From: Fusobacteriota bacterium
GTDB lineage: Bacteria > Fusobacteriota > Fusobacteriia > JAPLKR01
Reading direction: 5' to 3'
Length of the DNA stretch: 6,991 bases
Assembly (NCBI GenBank): GCA_026387965.1
Contig: JAPLKR010000035.1
Coordinates: 1-6,991, forward strand
Positions 1-6,877 of the stretch are shown piece after piece; the stretch's first letter is position 1; each line of letters starts with the position of its first letter. The notes below the pieces were generated by a model. That model saw nothing but the letters and a program-made list of their open reading frames with translations, was not told where the DNA came from and did not search any database. The translations under genes were made by a program, and so were the position numbers.

Positions 1-427
1 TCTCTCAAATGGTCCTGGGGATCCTGAGGATTTAACGGATATTGCATGTTGTGTAAGAGAGCTTTCCAGTGAAATTCCCATCGTGGGAATCTGTCTGGGT
101 CATCAAATACTCAGTTGGGCGTTTGGGGGAACCACAACCAAACTAAAATTTGGACACCGAGGAGCCAATCATCCTGTAAAGGATGTAAGACGTGATAGAG
201 TGTTTATGACCTCTCAAAATCATGGCTATGTGGTGGATAGAGTCCCAGAGTGCATGGAAGTTACCCATTATAACGTCAATGATAAATCCATCGAAGGAAT
301 GGCGCATAAAACACTACCTATTATGAGTGTTCAATATCATCCTGAAGCAAGTCCAGGCCCACGAGATTCTCTTTATATATTTGATGAATTTATAAAATTA
401 ATTGCTGGAGGTAAAAGTGATAAATAA
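1..427 (+). CDS. carA: Carbamoyl-phosphate synthetase small (glutaminase) subunit CarA, C-terminal part only
   Basis: CarA hydrolyses glutamine and passes ammonia through a tunnel to CarB for carbamoyl phosphate synthesis in the cytoplasm. The open frame runs in from the left edge (first full codon at base 2), so only the last 141 residues are visible; family members have about 350-380. What is seen is most of the class I glutamine amidotransferase domain: SNGPGDP near the edge, the nucleophile elbow GICLGHQ with the catalytic Cys codon at 92-94, [12 protein letters not shown], the SQNHGY motif, and [13 protein letters not shown] with catalytic His (338-340) and Glu (344-346). All three catalytic residues are intact. 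The in-frame GTG at 83 is an internal valine codon just before the nucleophile and not the start. The stop codon overlaps the start of carB, which indicates translational coupling. The promoter and any attenuator lie outside the window. Identification is secure. Confidence 0.97.
   Translation, partial: LSNGPGDPEDLTDIACCVRELSSEIPIVGICLGHQILSWAFGGTTTKLKFGHRGANHPVKDVRRDRVFMTSQNHGYVVDRVPECMEVTHYNVNDKSIEGMAHKTLPIMSVQYHPEASPGPRDSLYIFDEFIKLIAGGKSDK
407..412 (+). promoter_or_regulatory. Ribosome binding site of carB inside the end of carA
   Basis: GGAGGT lies five bases (counted from GGAGG) upstream of a GTG codon at 417. This favours GTG 417 over the in-frame TTG at 402 as the carB start, because the TTG lies upstream of this Shine-Dalgarno sequence and has no comparable one of its own. 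The site is within carA coding sequence. Confidence 0.75.
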
Positions 428-3400
428 CTATAAAAAGGTTTTGGTAATAGGTTCGGGACCCATAGTTATTGGTCAAGCAGCTGAGTTTGATTATGCAGGG
501 ACTCAGTGTTGTGAAGCCCTAAAAAGTTGCGGCATTGAAGTGGTGCTGATAAATTCAAATCCTGCGACGATAATGACGGACACACAGACGGCAGATAGAG
601 TATATATAGAGCCACTTACGGTAGAATTTGTGGAAAAAATTATAGACAGAGAGCGTCCAGATGCTATGATTGCGGGTATGGGTGGTCAAACAGCTCTTAA
701 CCTTGCTGTAGAGCTTTCTGATAAAGGAATATTTGAAAAATATGGAGTTGAAGTTATTGGGACGAGTATAGACTCTATCAAACGTGGTGAAGACCGAGAG
801 CTCTTTAAAGCAGCGATGGAGAAAATCAACGAACCTATGGTGGAGAGTAAAATTATAACGTCAATTGATGCAGGACTCGCTTTTGCTCAAGTGATTACCT
901 ATCCTGTAATTGTTCGCCCAGCATATACGCTAGGAGGCAGTGGAGGGGGAATTGCCAATACGCCAGAGGAATTACGTTCTATTTTAGCTCTAGGTTTAAA
1001 ACTTAGTCGTGTCGGGCAAGTACTTCTTGAAAAGAGCATCTTTGGATGGAAAGAAGTTGAGTATGAAGTGATGCGCGATATTAAAGGCAATGTTATCACA
1101 GTGTGTAATATGGAAAATATTGATCCTGTGGGTGTACATACGGGGGACTCTATTGTAGTAGCACCTTCTCAGACACTTTCGGACAAAGAGTATCAAATGC
1201 TGAGAACGGCCTCTCTAAATATTATTGAAGAAATTGGGATTGTGGGCGGTTGTAATGTGCAATTTGCCCTTCATACAAAATCAGCAGAGTATCGTGTTAT
1301 CGAGATTAACCCAAGAGTAAGTAGAAGTTCTGCACTTGCGTCAAAAGCAACAGGGTACCCGATAGCTAAAATAGCGACTAAACTTGCGTTAGGGTATGCT
1401 CTGGACGAGATAGTGAATGATGTAACAGGAAAAACCTATGCATGTTTTGAACCGGCGCTAGATTATGTAGTAGTAAAAATCCCCCGTTGGCCATTTGACA
1501 AGTTCAAAAATGCAAAAAGAAAATTGGGAACAAAGATGATGGCAACCGGTGAGGTTATGGCCATTGGAAGCAACTTTGAACTGGCATTTTTAAAGGCGAT
1601 TCGTTCGCTTGAGATTGGGCAAGAGACACTAGATCTTCCCATTTCTAAAAACCGTTCGCTAGAAAAACTTAAAAAACGTGTAACCCAACCTGATGATGAG
1701 AGAATATTTGACCTTGCAGAACTTCTGCGTCGCGGATATATGAAAAAACCTCTGCAAAAAATTACTGGAATTGATATGTTTTTTATGGAGAAAATTGAGT
1801 GGATCGTGCGTCAAGAAGAGTTGATTAAGAAATACACCTTAGATGAACTGACTCCAGAGATTTTGAAAAATCTCAAGAAAAAAGGCTTTTCAGATAGAGG
1901 GATAGCGCAACTTATGGCAGTTGAAGAGGAGGATATTAGAAAACGGCGTAAAATGTTTGCAATCACACCTGTTTATAAAATGGTGGATACATGTGCCGGT
2001 GAATTTGAAGCCGTTTCCCCTTATTACTATTCAACCTATGATACCTATGATGAAGTTACGGTAAGTGATCAGAAAAAAATCATCATTATCGGTTCAGGGC
2101 CGATTCGTATAGGTCAAGGAATAGAGTTTGATTACTGCACGGTGCATTGTATTAAAACCATTAAAAAAATGGGGTATGAAGCGATTGTGATCAACAATAA
2201 TCCGGAAACAGTGAGTACAGATTTTTCGGTTGCCAGCAAACTCTATTTTGAACCTCTTGTATTTGAAGATGTGATGAATATTATTGAGAAGGAAAAGCCA
2301 CTCGGTGTAGTACTACAATTTGGGGGTCAAACAGCTATAAAACTCGCTCAAAAACTTTCTGATTCAGGTGTAAAAATTCTCGGAACTCAGGCTAGTGATA
2401 TAGACCTTGCAGAAGATAGAGAAAAATTTGAAGAGGTTCTAGAAGAACTTAATTTAGCACGACCTAAAGGAAAAGCGGTATGGTGCGTAGAAGAGGGATT
2501 AGAGTTTGCTAAAAAGTTGGGGTTTCCTCTACTTGTTCGTCCCTCTTATGTACTTGGGGGTCAAGGAATGGAGATTTGTCACAGCGAAACTGAAGTCTCT
2601 ACGTACCTAAAAAAATCCTTTGCGCGTGATAGTGAAACGCCAGTACTCATCGACAAATACCTAAATGGTATGGAGATTGAAGTGGATGCTATATGTGATG
2701 GCGAAAATGTCCTACTACCAGGAATTATGGAGCATTTAGAGAGAGCGGGGATTCATTCGGGGGATAGTATTACTATCTTCCCAGCACAAAATCTCTATGC
2801 GGGCACGGAAGAGAAAATTTTAACTATTGTAGAGAAACTCTCAAAGGCCTTGAAGATAAAAGGGATGATGAACATCCAATTTATTGCGTACCAAGGAGAG
2901 CTCTATATTATAGAAGTCAATCCCCGAGCGAGTCGAACTGTACCTTATATTGCTAAAATAGCGGGAATTCCCATAGTGGAAATTGCCACAAAAGTGATTA
3001 CAGGAAGCATGCTTTCTGAGCTAGAGTATGGAATAGGACTATATAAAAAGCCAAAATATGTGGCGGTAAAAGTACCAGTGTTTTCAACAGAAAAACTTCC
3101 AGGAGTGGAAGTTACACTTGGTCCAGAGATGAAATCAACTGGCGAAGTTTTAGGAATTGCGACAACCCCTAAAGAAGCAATATATAAAGGACTTCTTGCG
3201 GCTAACAGGCTACCAAAAATTCCTTCAAAAGTTGTGATTGTCAGTGTGGCTGATAAAGATAAAATGGAATTTTTAGAAATTGCTAAAGTAATGGATAAGA
3301 TTGGGTATCAATTTTTAGCCACAGAAAATACTCACATTTTTTTAGCTAGCCATGGAATTTTATCAGAAAAGATCAACCGTTTAGGAGAAGAATCTCCAAA

Positions 3401-3614
3401 TATTACTGAGTGTATTCGAAATAGAGAGATTGATTTTCTGATTAATATTGCTTCAAAAGTTAATAATGCTCTTTCAGATGGGTTTAAAATGCGCCGAGTA
3501 GCCATTGAGTATGGCACCGAGGTAGTATCGTCGCTTGATACCCTAAAGGCGATTGTATCTATTGAGAACTTTGGTGTTGTATCTAGCGTGACAGCACTCA
3601 GTGAAGTAAAATAA
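417..3614 (+). CDS. carB: Carbamoyl-phosphate synthetase large subunit CarB
   Basis: CarB makes carbamoyl phosphate from bicarbonate, ammonia supplied by CarA and two ATP, feeding pyrimidine and arginine synthesis. From GTG 417 it has 1065 residues, full length for the family (E. coli about 1073). Two homologous ATP-grasp halves are clear. The carboxyphosphate half starts with [19 protein letters not shown] (about residue 12) and carries [13 protein letters not shown] and [19 protein letters not shown] helical oligomerisation segment (about 400-550) contains KKITGID-like sequence. The carbamoyl-phosphate half restarts at [16 protein letters not shown] (about 559), with [28 protein letters not shown] (ornithine-site-like in E. 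coli) and [18 protein letters not shown]. The last ~130 residues (from about 933) form the MGS-like allosteric domain, the least conserved part. The gene overlaps carA by 11 bases and ends in a strong terminator, so it is the last gene of its operon. An in-frame TTG at 402 would add five residues but is less likely by ribosome binding site position. Confidence 0.98.
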   Translation: MINNYKKVLVIGSGPIVIGQAAEFDYAGTQCCEALKSCGIEVVLINSNPATIMTDTQTADRVYIEPLTVEFVEKIIDRERPDAMIAGMGGQTALNLAVELSDKGIFEKYGVEVIGTSIDSIKRGEDRELFKAAMEKINEPMVESKIITSIDAGLAFAQVITYPVIVRPAYTLGGSGGGIANTPEELRSILALGLKLSRVGQVLLEKSIFGWKEVEYEVMRDIKGNVITVCNMENIDPVGVHTGDSIVVAPSQTLSDKEYQMLRTASLNIIEEIGIVGGCNVQFALHTKSAEYRVIEINPRVSRSSALASKATGYPIAKIATKLALGYALDEIVNDVTGKTYACFEPALDYVVVKIPRWPFDKFKNAKRKLGTKMMATGEVMAIGSNFELAFLKAIRSLEIGQETLDLPISKNRSLEKLKKRVTQPDDERIFDLAELLRRGYMKKPLQKITGIDMFFMEKIEWIVRQEELIKKYTLDELTPEILKNLKKKGFSDRGIAQLMAVEEEDIRKRRKMFAITPVYKMVDTCAGEFEAVSPYYYSTYDTYDEVTVSDQKKIIIIGSGPIRIGQGIEFDYCTVHCIKTIKKMGYEAIVINNNPETVSTDFSVASKLYFEPLVFEDVMNIIEKEKPLGVVLQFGGQTAIKLAQKLSDSGVKILGTQASDIDLAEDREKFEEVLEELNLARPKGKAVWCVEEGLEFAKKLGFPLLVRPSYVLGGQGMEICHSETEVSTYLKKSFARDSETPVLIDKYLNGMEIEVDAICDGENVLLPGIMEHLERAGIHSGDSITIFPAQNLYAGTEEKILTIVEKLSKALKIKGMMNIQFIAYQGELYIIEVNPRASRTVPYIAKIAGIPIVEIATKVITGSMLSELEYGIGLYKKPKYVAVKVPVFSTEKLPGVEVTLGPEMKSTGEVLGIATTPKEAIYKGLLAANRLPKIPSKVVIVSVADKDKMEFLEIAKVMDKIGYQFLATENTHIFLASHGILSEKINRLGEESPNITECIRNREIDFLINIASKVNNALSDGFKMRRVAIEYGTEVVSSLDTLKAIVSIENFGVVSSVTALSEVK

Positions 3615-3661
3615 AATTAACGAAGGTGGGCATTTGCCCCACCTTCGTTAATTTTATTTTA
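3607..3661 (+). terminator. Intrinsic terminator of the carAB operon
   Basis: Bases 3607-3630 pair perfectly with 3638-3661 (24 base pairs, GC-rich at the tip: CGAAGGTGGG with CCCACCTTCG) around a 7-base loop. The outer right arm is the T-rich tract ATTTTATTTTATTTT, and the left arm is correspondingly A-rich, so the structure could also stop transcription from the minus strand. The left arm starts within the last carB codons and includes its TAA stop. It separates carAB from the downstream gene. Confidence 0.92.
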
Positions 3662-3676
3662 TTTTAAAACGGTTGT

Positions 3677-3697
3677 TTGACATTTGACATTTGTATA
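3677..3697 (+). repeat. Tandem heptamer repeat TTGACAT x2 plus degenerate third copy
   Basis: TTGACAT occurs at 3677-3683 and again immediately at 3684-3690, followed by TTGTATA at 3691-3697, which keeps the TTG and the heptamer phase. Each exact copy contains a perfect sigma-A -35 hexamer (TTGACA). The set may be alternative -35 elements or a phased protein-binding array upstream of the exported-protein gene. The repeats are seen directly; the role is inferred. Confidence 0.7.
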
Positions 3698-3718
3698 TTT
3701 AAAGAAAATCAACATAAT
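3691..3718 (+). promoter_or_regulatory. Candidate sigma-A promoter for the exported-protein gene
   Basis: TTGTAT (3691-3696) and CATAAT (3713-3718) are spaced 16 bases apart. The -10 matches the consensus at five of six positions but the -35 at only three. The better -35 hexamers (TTGACA at 3677 and 3684) have no good -10 at 16-18 bases; the best is TAAAGA at 3700-3705, 17 bases after the first copy. A promoter somewhere in 3677-3730 is likely because a strong terminator lies just upstream and the next gene starts at 3788. The exact hexamers are uncertain. Confidence 0.4.
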
Positions 3719-3728
3719 AGCTATTATG
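3713..3728. promoter_or_regulatory. Perfect 16-bp palindrome, candidate operator
   Basis: CATAATAGCTATTATG is identical to its reverse complement across all 16 bases, with no spacer. It covers the candidate -10 box CATAAT and lies about 60 bases before the start codon, where a dimeric repressor would block transcription. The regulator is not identified. AT-rich palindromes can arise by chance, so the operator role is inference from position and perfection. Confidence 0.45.
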
Positions 3729-3777
3729 AATAATGGGATTTACGTATTTGTAAAGTACGGAGAATATCAAAAAAATT

Positions 3778-3785
3778 AGGAGGAT
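3778..3785 (+). promoter_or_regulatory. Strong ribosome binding site of the exported-protein gene
   Basis: AGGAGGAT is a near-perfect Shine-Dalgarno sequence. From its GGAGG the first ATG (3788) is 4 bases away and the second in-frame ATG (3794) is 10 bases away, so either could be used. The choice changes only two residues before the signal peptide lysines. Confidence 0.85.
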
Positions 3786-3787
3786 AG

Positions 3788-6655
3788 ATGATAATGAAAA
3801 AGAAATGTTTGATGATTGGTGCAGTATTAGCTGTTGTAATAATGTTTCCGTGTACAGCCTTTGCTGTAACCGGCAGTCTCTTATCGTATGATGGCAATAA
3901 CGGAAATCAAATAGTAACGGCGACTGACACTATTAATTTGATTGATTTATCAGATTCAACAGACAATTTAAGTCATTTTTCGGCAGCAAGCAATAATACT
4001 GCTTTGATAAGTATTAATACGAGCTCAAATCAAATAATAATGACTAATACTGGATCCAATAATAATAATAATGATTATAATAATAATAATGCAACAGGTG
4101 ATTGTAATTTTAGTCTGCCAGAGCAAAATGGAAATATTGATTTTACGTTATATACTTGGGCAGGAGAACCGACAAAAGGAGCGGAAGTTCGAGCTGATCT
4201 AGAAGAGTTAACGATGGACATTTATCAAATGTTCATGGTAGCAGAAGGACCTGAATCGTTGATTGAAACGGGATTTAATTCAATGTCAAGTATGTTGAGT
4301 GACGCAGAGGGGCCAGCAGAAAATATGATAGAGAGCTTGGATGCTTCTGGAGAAAGCACAAGTATGGCTCAGACACAGGTAGCCAAGTGGATAGAAGAAG
4401 GCGATAATGTAACGAATAAGGGAAAAATAGTTGCTAGAGTGGCAGGACTTGGATGTGATGAGGGACTTGATCAAATCAGGCAATATGATGAAGACAGTCA
4501 AATAAATAATAATAATAAGTATTCGGGAGAAAGTGCATACTATACCTATTTGAATCTAAAAGGAAACGATTCAACAACAATGAAAAAAATCGTTGATGTG
4601 CCAAATGAAGAACTTGTTTTGTTAACAGATTCAAATGGGGATAGTGCTTATGTTGCTTTAATTGCTACTCAAGGGTGTTATTTTGATAACTCTAGCAATA
4701 ATGCAACTATGACATTATTTGCAGCCCCGGCAACTCCAACAGGGTTAGCTGAAATGGAAGCAGCATTAGGAGCAACACACATGTATCAAAATAATTTATA
4801 TTATGCTGGTCCGTCAGTGTCAAATCCAGGTTATGGAGTACTAGGATATGTGGATTCATCAGGTCAAAATCATGTCATTGACAATTTGAACTCTACGAAC
4901 CAAAGTGGGGATAACGGAAGTGAATGTACTGGAGCACAAATATTATCTGAAGCAGATATGATAACTCCATTTACCAGTAGTAATGGAAAAGTAGAAATGG
5001 CTGTAAGTAGTGTAGGAGACAGTGATGCCTTACCTGTAATTTTTGCAGCTGATGGATCGACAACTCCAGCAAACCAATCATATGATGGCGATGGAAATAA
5101 TTATATTTATTATTCACCTACAACAGTAACTTTAATAAAAAACAGTCCTCCTGTGTGTTCCCAATTTGAGTATTCGTCAGGCGGTAGCGATTATTTAGGA
5201 TGCGTGGTTGGAAATAATGGAGTAGGTAATATTTATGAATGGGAAGGAGAATTCAGCAGTACGAATGGTTTTGCAGCTAACGACCCGATTGTCTCAGACA
5301 TTCCTTATGTGAGTGTTGGAAAAAATGGAAGTTCTATTGCAGTGAATGGTGGAAATCAGATTAATATTGTACAGAATGGATGTATTGTTAAGGGAGATGT
5401 ATATTCAATAAACGTTCCCAACAATGATATATTAAGCAGTTTAACAGGGATTGGGCAGAACTATTATTTAGGACTTACTTCGCCTTTAAATGGAAATCAA
5501 ACGGCTTATCTCGTTCAATACACAGGTCCATCTAATAACTATATTGTAAGTTTAGGGACATTTCCAGAAAGTAATTATAATTTTGCTAGTGGAGGAGGCT
5601 ATGCTGCGGTAACTTGTCTGAATAATTTATATTTAGTCAATTCTTCTGGAGATTCTACGATAGGTTCTACACCAGATAACTCCAATATTGAATCATTGGA
5701 TATAGACTCCTCAGGAGAGTGCACTGTAACTACTGCACTGGGAGATAGCTATAGTTTATTACCGGGTTTAAATCAATTTATTGACGCTAATGTAACGGGA
5801 AAGTGGTATTTTGGCCAAAATCTATTTTATGAAATTGAATCAAATGGTGATGAGCTATTAAGATTTGTATGGACTGGAAATAGCGAACCGGCTTACCTTG
5901 TACAAATGTCTGATGGAGATTGTAATACGCTGGAGCTTGGAGGAATGCCAGGAACACCGACAAATCTTACTAAAGGTGTTACTTACAATGTGTTGATTCC
6001 TAGCAAATATAGATACGGAGTAGTTTTTACAAGTGTGGGAGGAAGTGCATACTCAGCGTTTCCAAATGCATCCCCAACAGAAACTTTTTGTGGTGATGGA
6101 GTACAGTTTAAGTTAAATTCAGATGGTAGTGAACAGTTAACGTTTACATGGACTGGGGATGATGAAAGGGCATCCGACGTGCTTGCAGAGAGTTTACAAT
6201 ACAGTCAAATGATTTCACTGGGAGGACTTTCTGGAGCCCCAGCTGCAAATCAATACTTTATTCAAGGGGATACTTACTCCATAGTGTTGCCATTAACTAC
6301 AAGACAAGGATATTTATATTCTAGTGTAGGAGGATCAAATTATAGCGAGATTCCACCCTGGATTCCAGGTGATGGCCTTGTATATCAACTGAGGTCGAAT
6401 GGAGATGAAGTTATTTCATTTAATTGGGTTGGAGATAGTGAACCTCTTATATATATAAATGCTTCTACTAGTAGTGGCTCTGCACCAGATATTCCTTTGA
6501 ACGGACTACCAGGAACCTCAAATGCAATCCCAAACTTTATTCAAGGGGATACTTATACGGTAACGATTCCTTCAGCTCAGCGTGATGGGATGGTTTACAC
6601 ATCCATAGGAGGTACGCAATATAGTTCAATACCTACATCAAGTCAGTTAGATTAA
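3788..6655 (+). CDS. Large exported Asn/Ser/Gly-rich protein with three C-terminal repeats, function unknown
   Basis: I do not recognise the family. The 955-residue product begins with a clear Sec signal peptide: MKKK charged start, hydrophobic core LMIGAVLAVVIMF, and probable cleavage after AFA at residue 26. The start could also be ATG 3794. After cleavage comes a small beta-like segment (27-90), then Asn tracts at 91-95 and 98-101, and a mostly acidic helical segment (about 128-236). A second Asn tract lies at 240-243. A long stretch (about 245-670) is rich in short hydrophobic strands separated by Gly, Asn and Ser turns, which might be beta-propeller-like, but no blade motif is certain. 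The tail has three homologous repeats at 676-759, 769-856 and 861-949. Eleven cysteines lie in the mature part. No LPXTG, no membrane anchor, no SLH or recognisable wall-binding repeat is visible, so it is probably secreted or held non-covalently at the surface. The gene stands alone behind the carAB terminator, with its own ribosome binding site and probable promoter. An adhesin, matrix or binding protein is possible but unproven. Confidence 0.93.
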   Translation: MIMKKKCLMIGAVLAVVIMFPCTAFAVTGSLLSYDGNNGNQIVTATDTINLIDLSDSTDNLSHFSAASNNTALISINTSSNQIIMTNTGSNNNNNDYNNNNATGDCNFSLPEQNGNIDFTLYTWAGEPTKGAEVRADLEELTMDIYQMFMVAEGPESLIETGFNSMSSMLSDAEGPAENMIESLDASGESTSMAQTQVAKWIEEGDNVTNKGKIVARVAGLGCDEGLDQIRQYDEDSQINNNNKYSGESAYYTYLNLKGNDSTTMKKIVDVPNEELVLLTDSNGDSAYVALIATQGCYFDNSSNNATMTLFAAPATPTGLAEMEAALGATHMYQNNLYYAGPSVSNPGYGVLGYVDSSGQNHVIDNLNSTNQSGDNGSECTGAQILSEADMITPFTSSNGKVEMAVSSVGDSDALPVIFAADGSTTPANQSYDGDGNNYIYYSPTTVTLIKNSPPVCSQFEYSSGGSDYLGCVVGNNGVGNIYEWEGEFSSTNGFAANDPIVSDIPYVSVGKNGSSIAVNGGNQINIVQNGCIVKGDVYSINVPNNDILSSLTGIGQNYYLGLTSPLNGNQTAYLVQYTGPSNNYIVSLGTFPESNYNFASGGGYAAVTCLNNLYLVNSSGDSTIGSTPDNSNIESLDIDSSGECTVTTALGDSYSLLPGLNQFIDANVTGKWYFGQNLFYEIESNGDELLRFVWTGNSEPAYLVQMSDGDCNTLELGGMPGTPTNLTKGVTYNVLIPSKYRYGVVFTSVGGSAYSAFPNASPTETFCGDGVQFKLNSDGSEQLTFTWTGDDERASDVLAESLQYSQMISLGGLSGAPAANQYFIQGDTYSIVLPLTTRQGYLYSSVGGSNYSEIPPWIPGDGLVYQLRSNGDEVISFNWVGDSEPLIYINASTSSGSAPDIPLNGLPGTSNAIPNFIQGDTYTVTIPSAQRDGMVYTSIGGTQYSSIPTSSQLD
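4058..4090 (+). repeat. AAT trinucleotide microsatellite, two runs (5 and 4 units)
   Basis: Five AAT codons (4058-4072), then GAT TAT, then four AAT codons (4079-4090), encode NNNNN-DY-NNNN in the exported protein. Asn is always AAT here although AAC is synonymous, which suggests expansion by replication slippage. Unit changes keep the reading frame, so they would alter linker length without switching the gene off. Confidence 0.85.
4505..4516 (+). repeat. Second AAT trinucleotide run (4 units) in the same gene
   Basis: Four AAT codons encode NNNN (residues 240-243) at the end of the helical segment. The preceding bases (ATA) and the following AAG continue the AT-rich pattern. Like the first tract it marks a boundary between predicted structural regions. 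Confidence 0.75.
5813..6634 (+). repeat. Three diverged protein repeats at the C terminus of the exported protein
   Basis: The repeats are at bases 5813-6064, 6092-6355 and 6368-6634 (residues 676-759, 769-856, 861-949; 84, 88 and 89 residues). The shared pattern is G-x(4)-Y/F-x-I/L-x-S-N/D-G-D/S-E, then a strand ending F-x-W-x-G, a variable loop, L-x-G-L/M-x-G-x-P/S, then G-D/V-T-Y-x-V/I-x(1)-I/L-P, R-x-G-x-V/L-Y/F-x-S-V/I-G-G-x-x-Y-S-x-I/F-P. The tryptophans fall at 695, 788 and 880, giving periods of 93 and 92. Repeats 2 and 3 share F-I-Q-G-D-T-Y and look closest to each other. The high Gly, alternating strands and regular spacing suggest compact beta domains. I know no named domain with this pattern. 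Confidence 0.85.
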
Positions 6656-6788
6656 ATCAATAGTTATATTATAAATTTAGTTGGTTAAATTATGAGAAGT
6701 ATTTTCTTTTAAGAGTGTTTCAGGTTGAATGACAGTGTCAAAGAGAAATTAGAATGATTTAATGTATGGATACCATCATAAAAAAAGT
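6656..6788. other. Intergenic stretch without a recognisable gene
   Basis: AT-rich sequence in which I see no credible coding frame; the longest ATG frame noted is a few codons. It contains a short inverted repeat TGACA-G-TGTCA at 6730-6740 and ATGG-ATA-CCAT at 6766-6776, both too short to assign a role. A seven-A run at 6780-6786 belongs functionally to the adjacent hairpin when read on the minus strand. Confidence 0.6.
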
Positions 6789-6824
6789 AAGAGTCTGAAA
6801 AGTGTTTTAAACTTTCAGGCTCTT
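6789..6824. terminator. Bidirectional-looking intrinsic terminator between converging genes
   Basis: AAGAGTCTGAAA (6789-6800) pairs with TTTCAGGCTCTT (6813-6824): 12 base pairs including one U-G wobble on the plus transcript, with a 12-base loop. On the plus strand it is followed by a weak T-rich TATTAAT stretch and would end the exported-protein transcript. Read on the minus strand, the stem is followed two bases later by seven Ts (complement of 6780-6786), a stronger terminator for transcription arriving from the transposase side. Confidence 0.75.
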
Positions 6825-6858
6825 TATTAATGAAAAAAATTAGGATCTTCAATTGTCA

Positions 6859-6877
6859 AATTAAGTGCAACTTAATT
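6859..6877. repeat. Short perfect inverted repeat at the transposase stop codon
   Basis: AATTAAGT (6859-6866) and ACTTAATT (6870-6877) are perfect inverted copies around GCA. The repeat contains the transposase stop codon and the likely terminal region of the insertion sequence. It may be part of the element's end structure or a weak hairpin in the transposase mRNA. Confidence 0.5.

Noticed and set aside
83-427. carA read as a complete 114-residue gene starting at 83
   Set aside because: The frame stays open to the left edge with the SNGPGDP motif upstream, and base 83 is an internal GTG just before the nucleophile motif.
899-1196. Two overlapping minus-strand frames of 66 codons inside carB
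   Set aside because: They lie entirely within the conserved carB coding sequence, have no ribosome binding site that I can see and give no recognisable protein; they are shadows.
3332-3517. Minus-strand 61-codon frame at the carB end
   Set aside because: It is inside the allosteric domain coding sequence and has no supporting signal.
3662-3787. A riboswitch in the leader of the exported-protein gene
   Set aside because: I looked for conserved cores such as those of c-di-GMP, SAM, lysine and T-box leaders and found none; the short TTTAC/GTAAA inverted repeat (3739-3754) is too weak alone.
3836-3868. Possible lipoprotein signal because of Cys22 in the leader
   Set aside because: The residues before it are M-F-P, which do not fit the lipobox pattern [LVI][ASTVI][GAS]C, and a good AFA cleavage site follows.
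4286-4501. Minus-strand 71-codon frame within the exported-protein gene
   Set aside because: It is antisense to the helical segment, whose plus-strand frame continues from a signal peptide to the end; nothing supports translation of the reverse strand.
6730-6740. TGACA-G-TGTCA inverted repeat after the exported-protein gene
   Set aside because: It is only 11 bases, has no T tract and no nearby start codon, so neither terminator nor operator can be supported.
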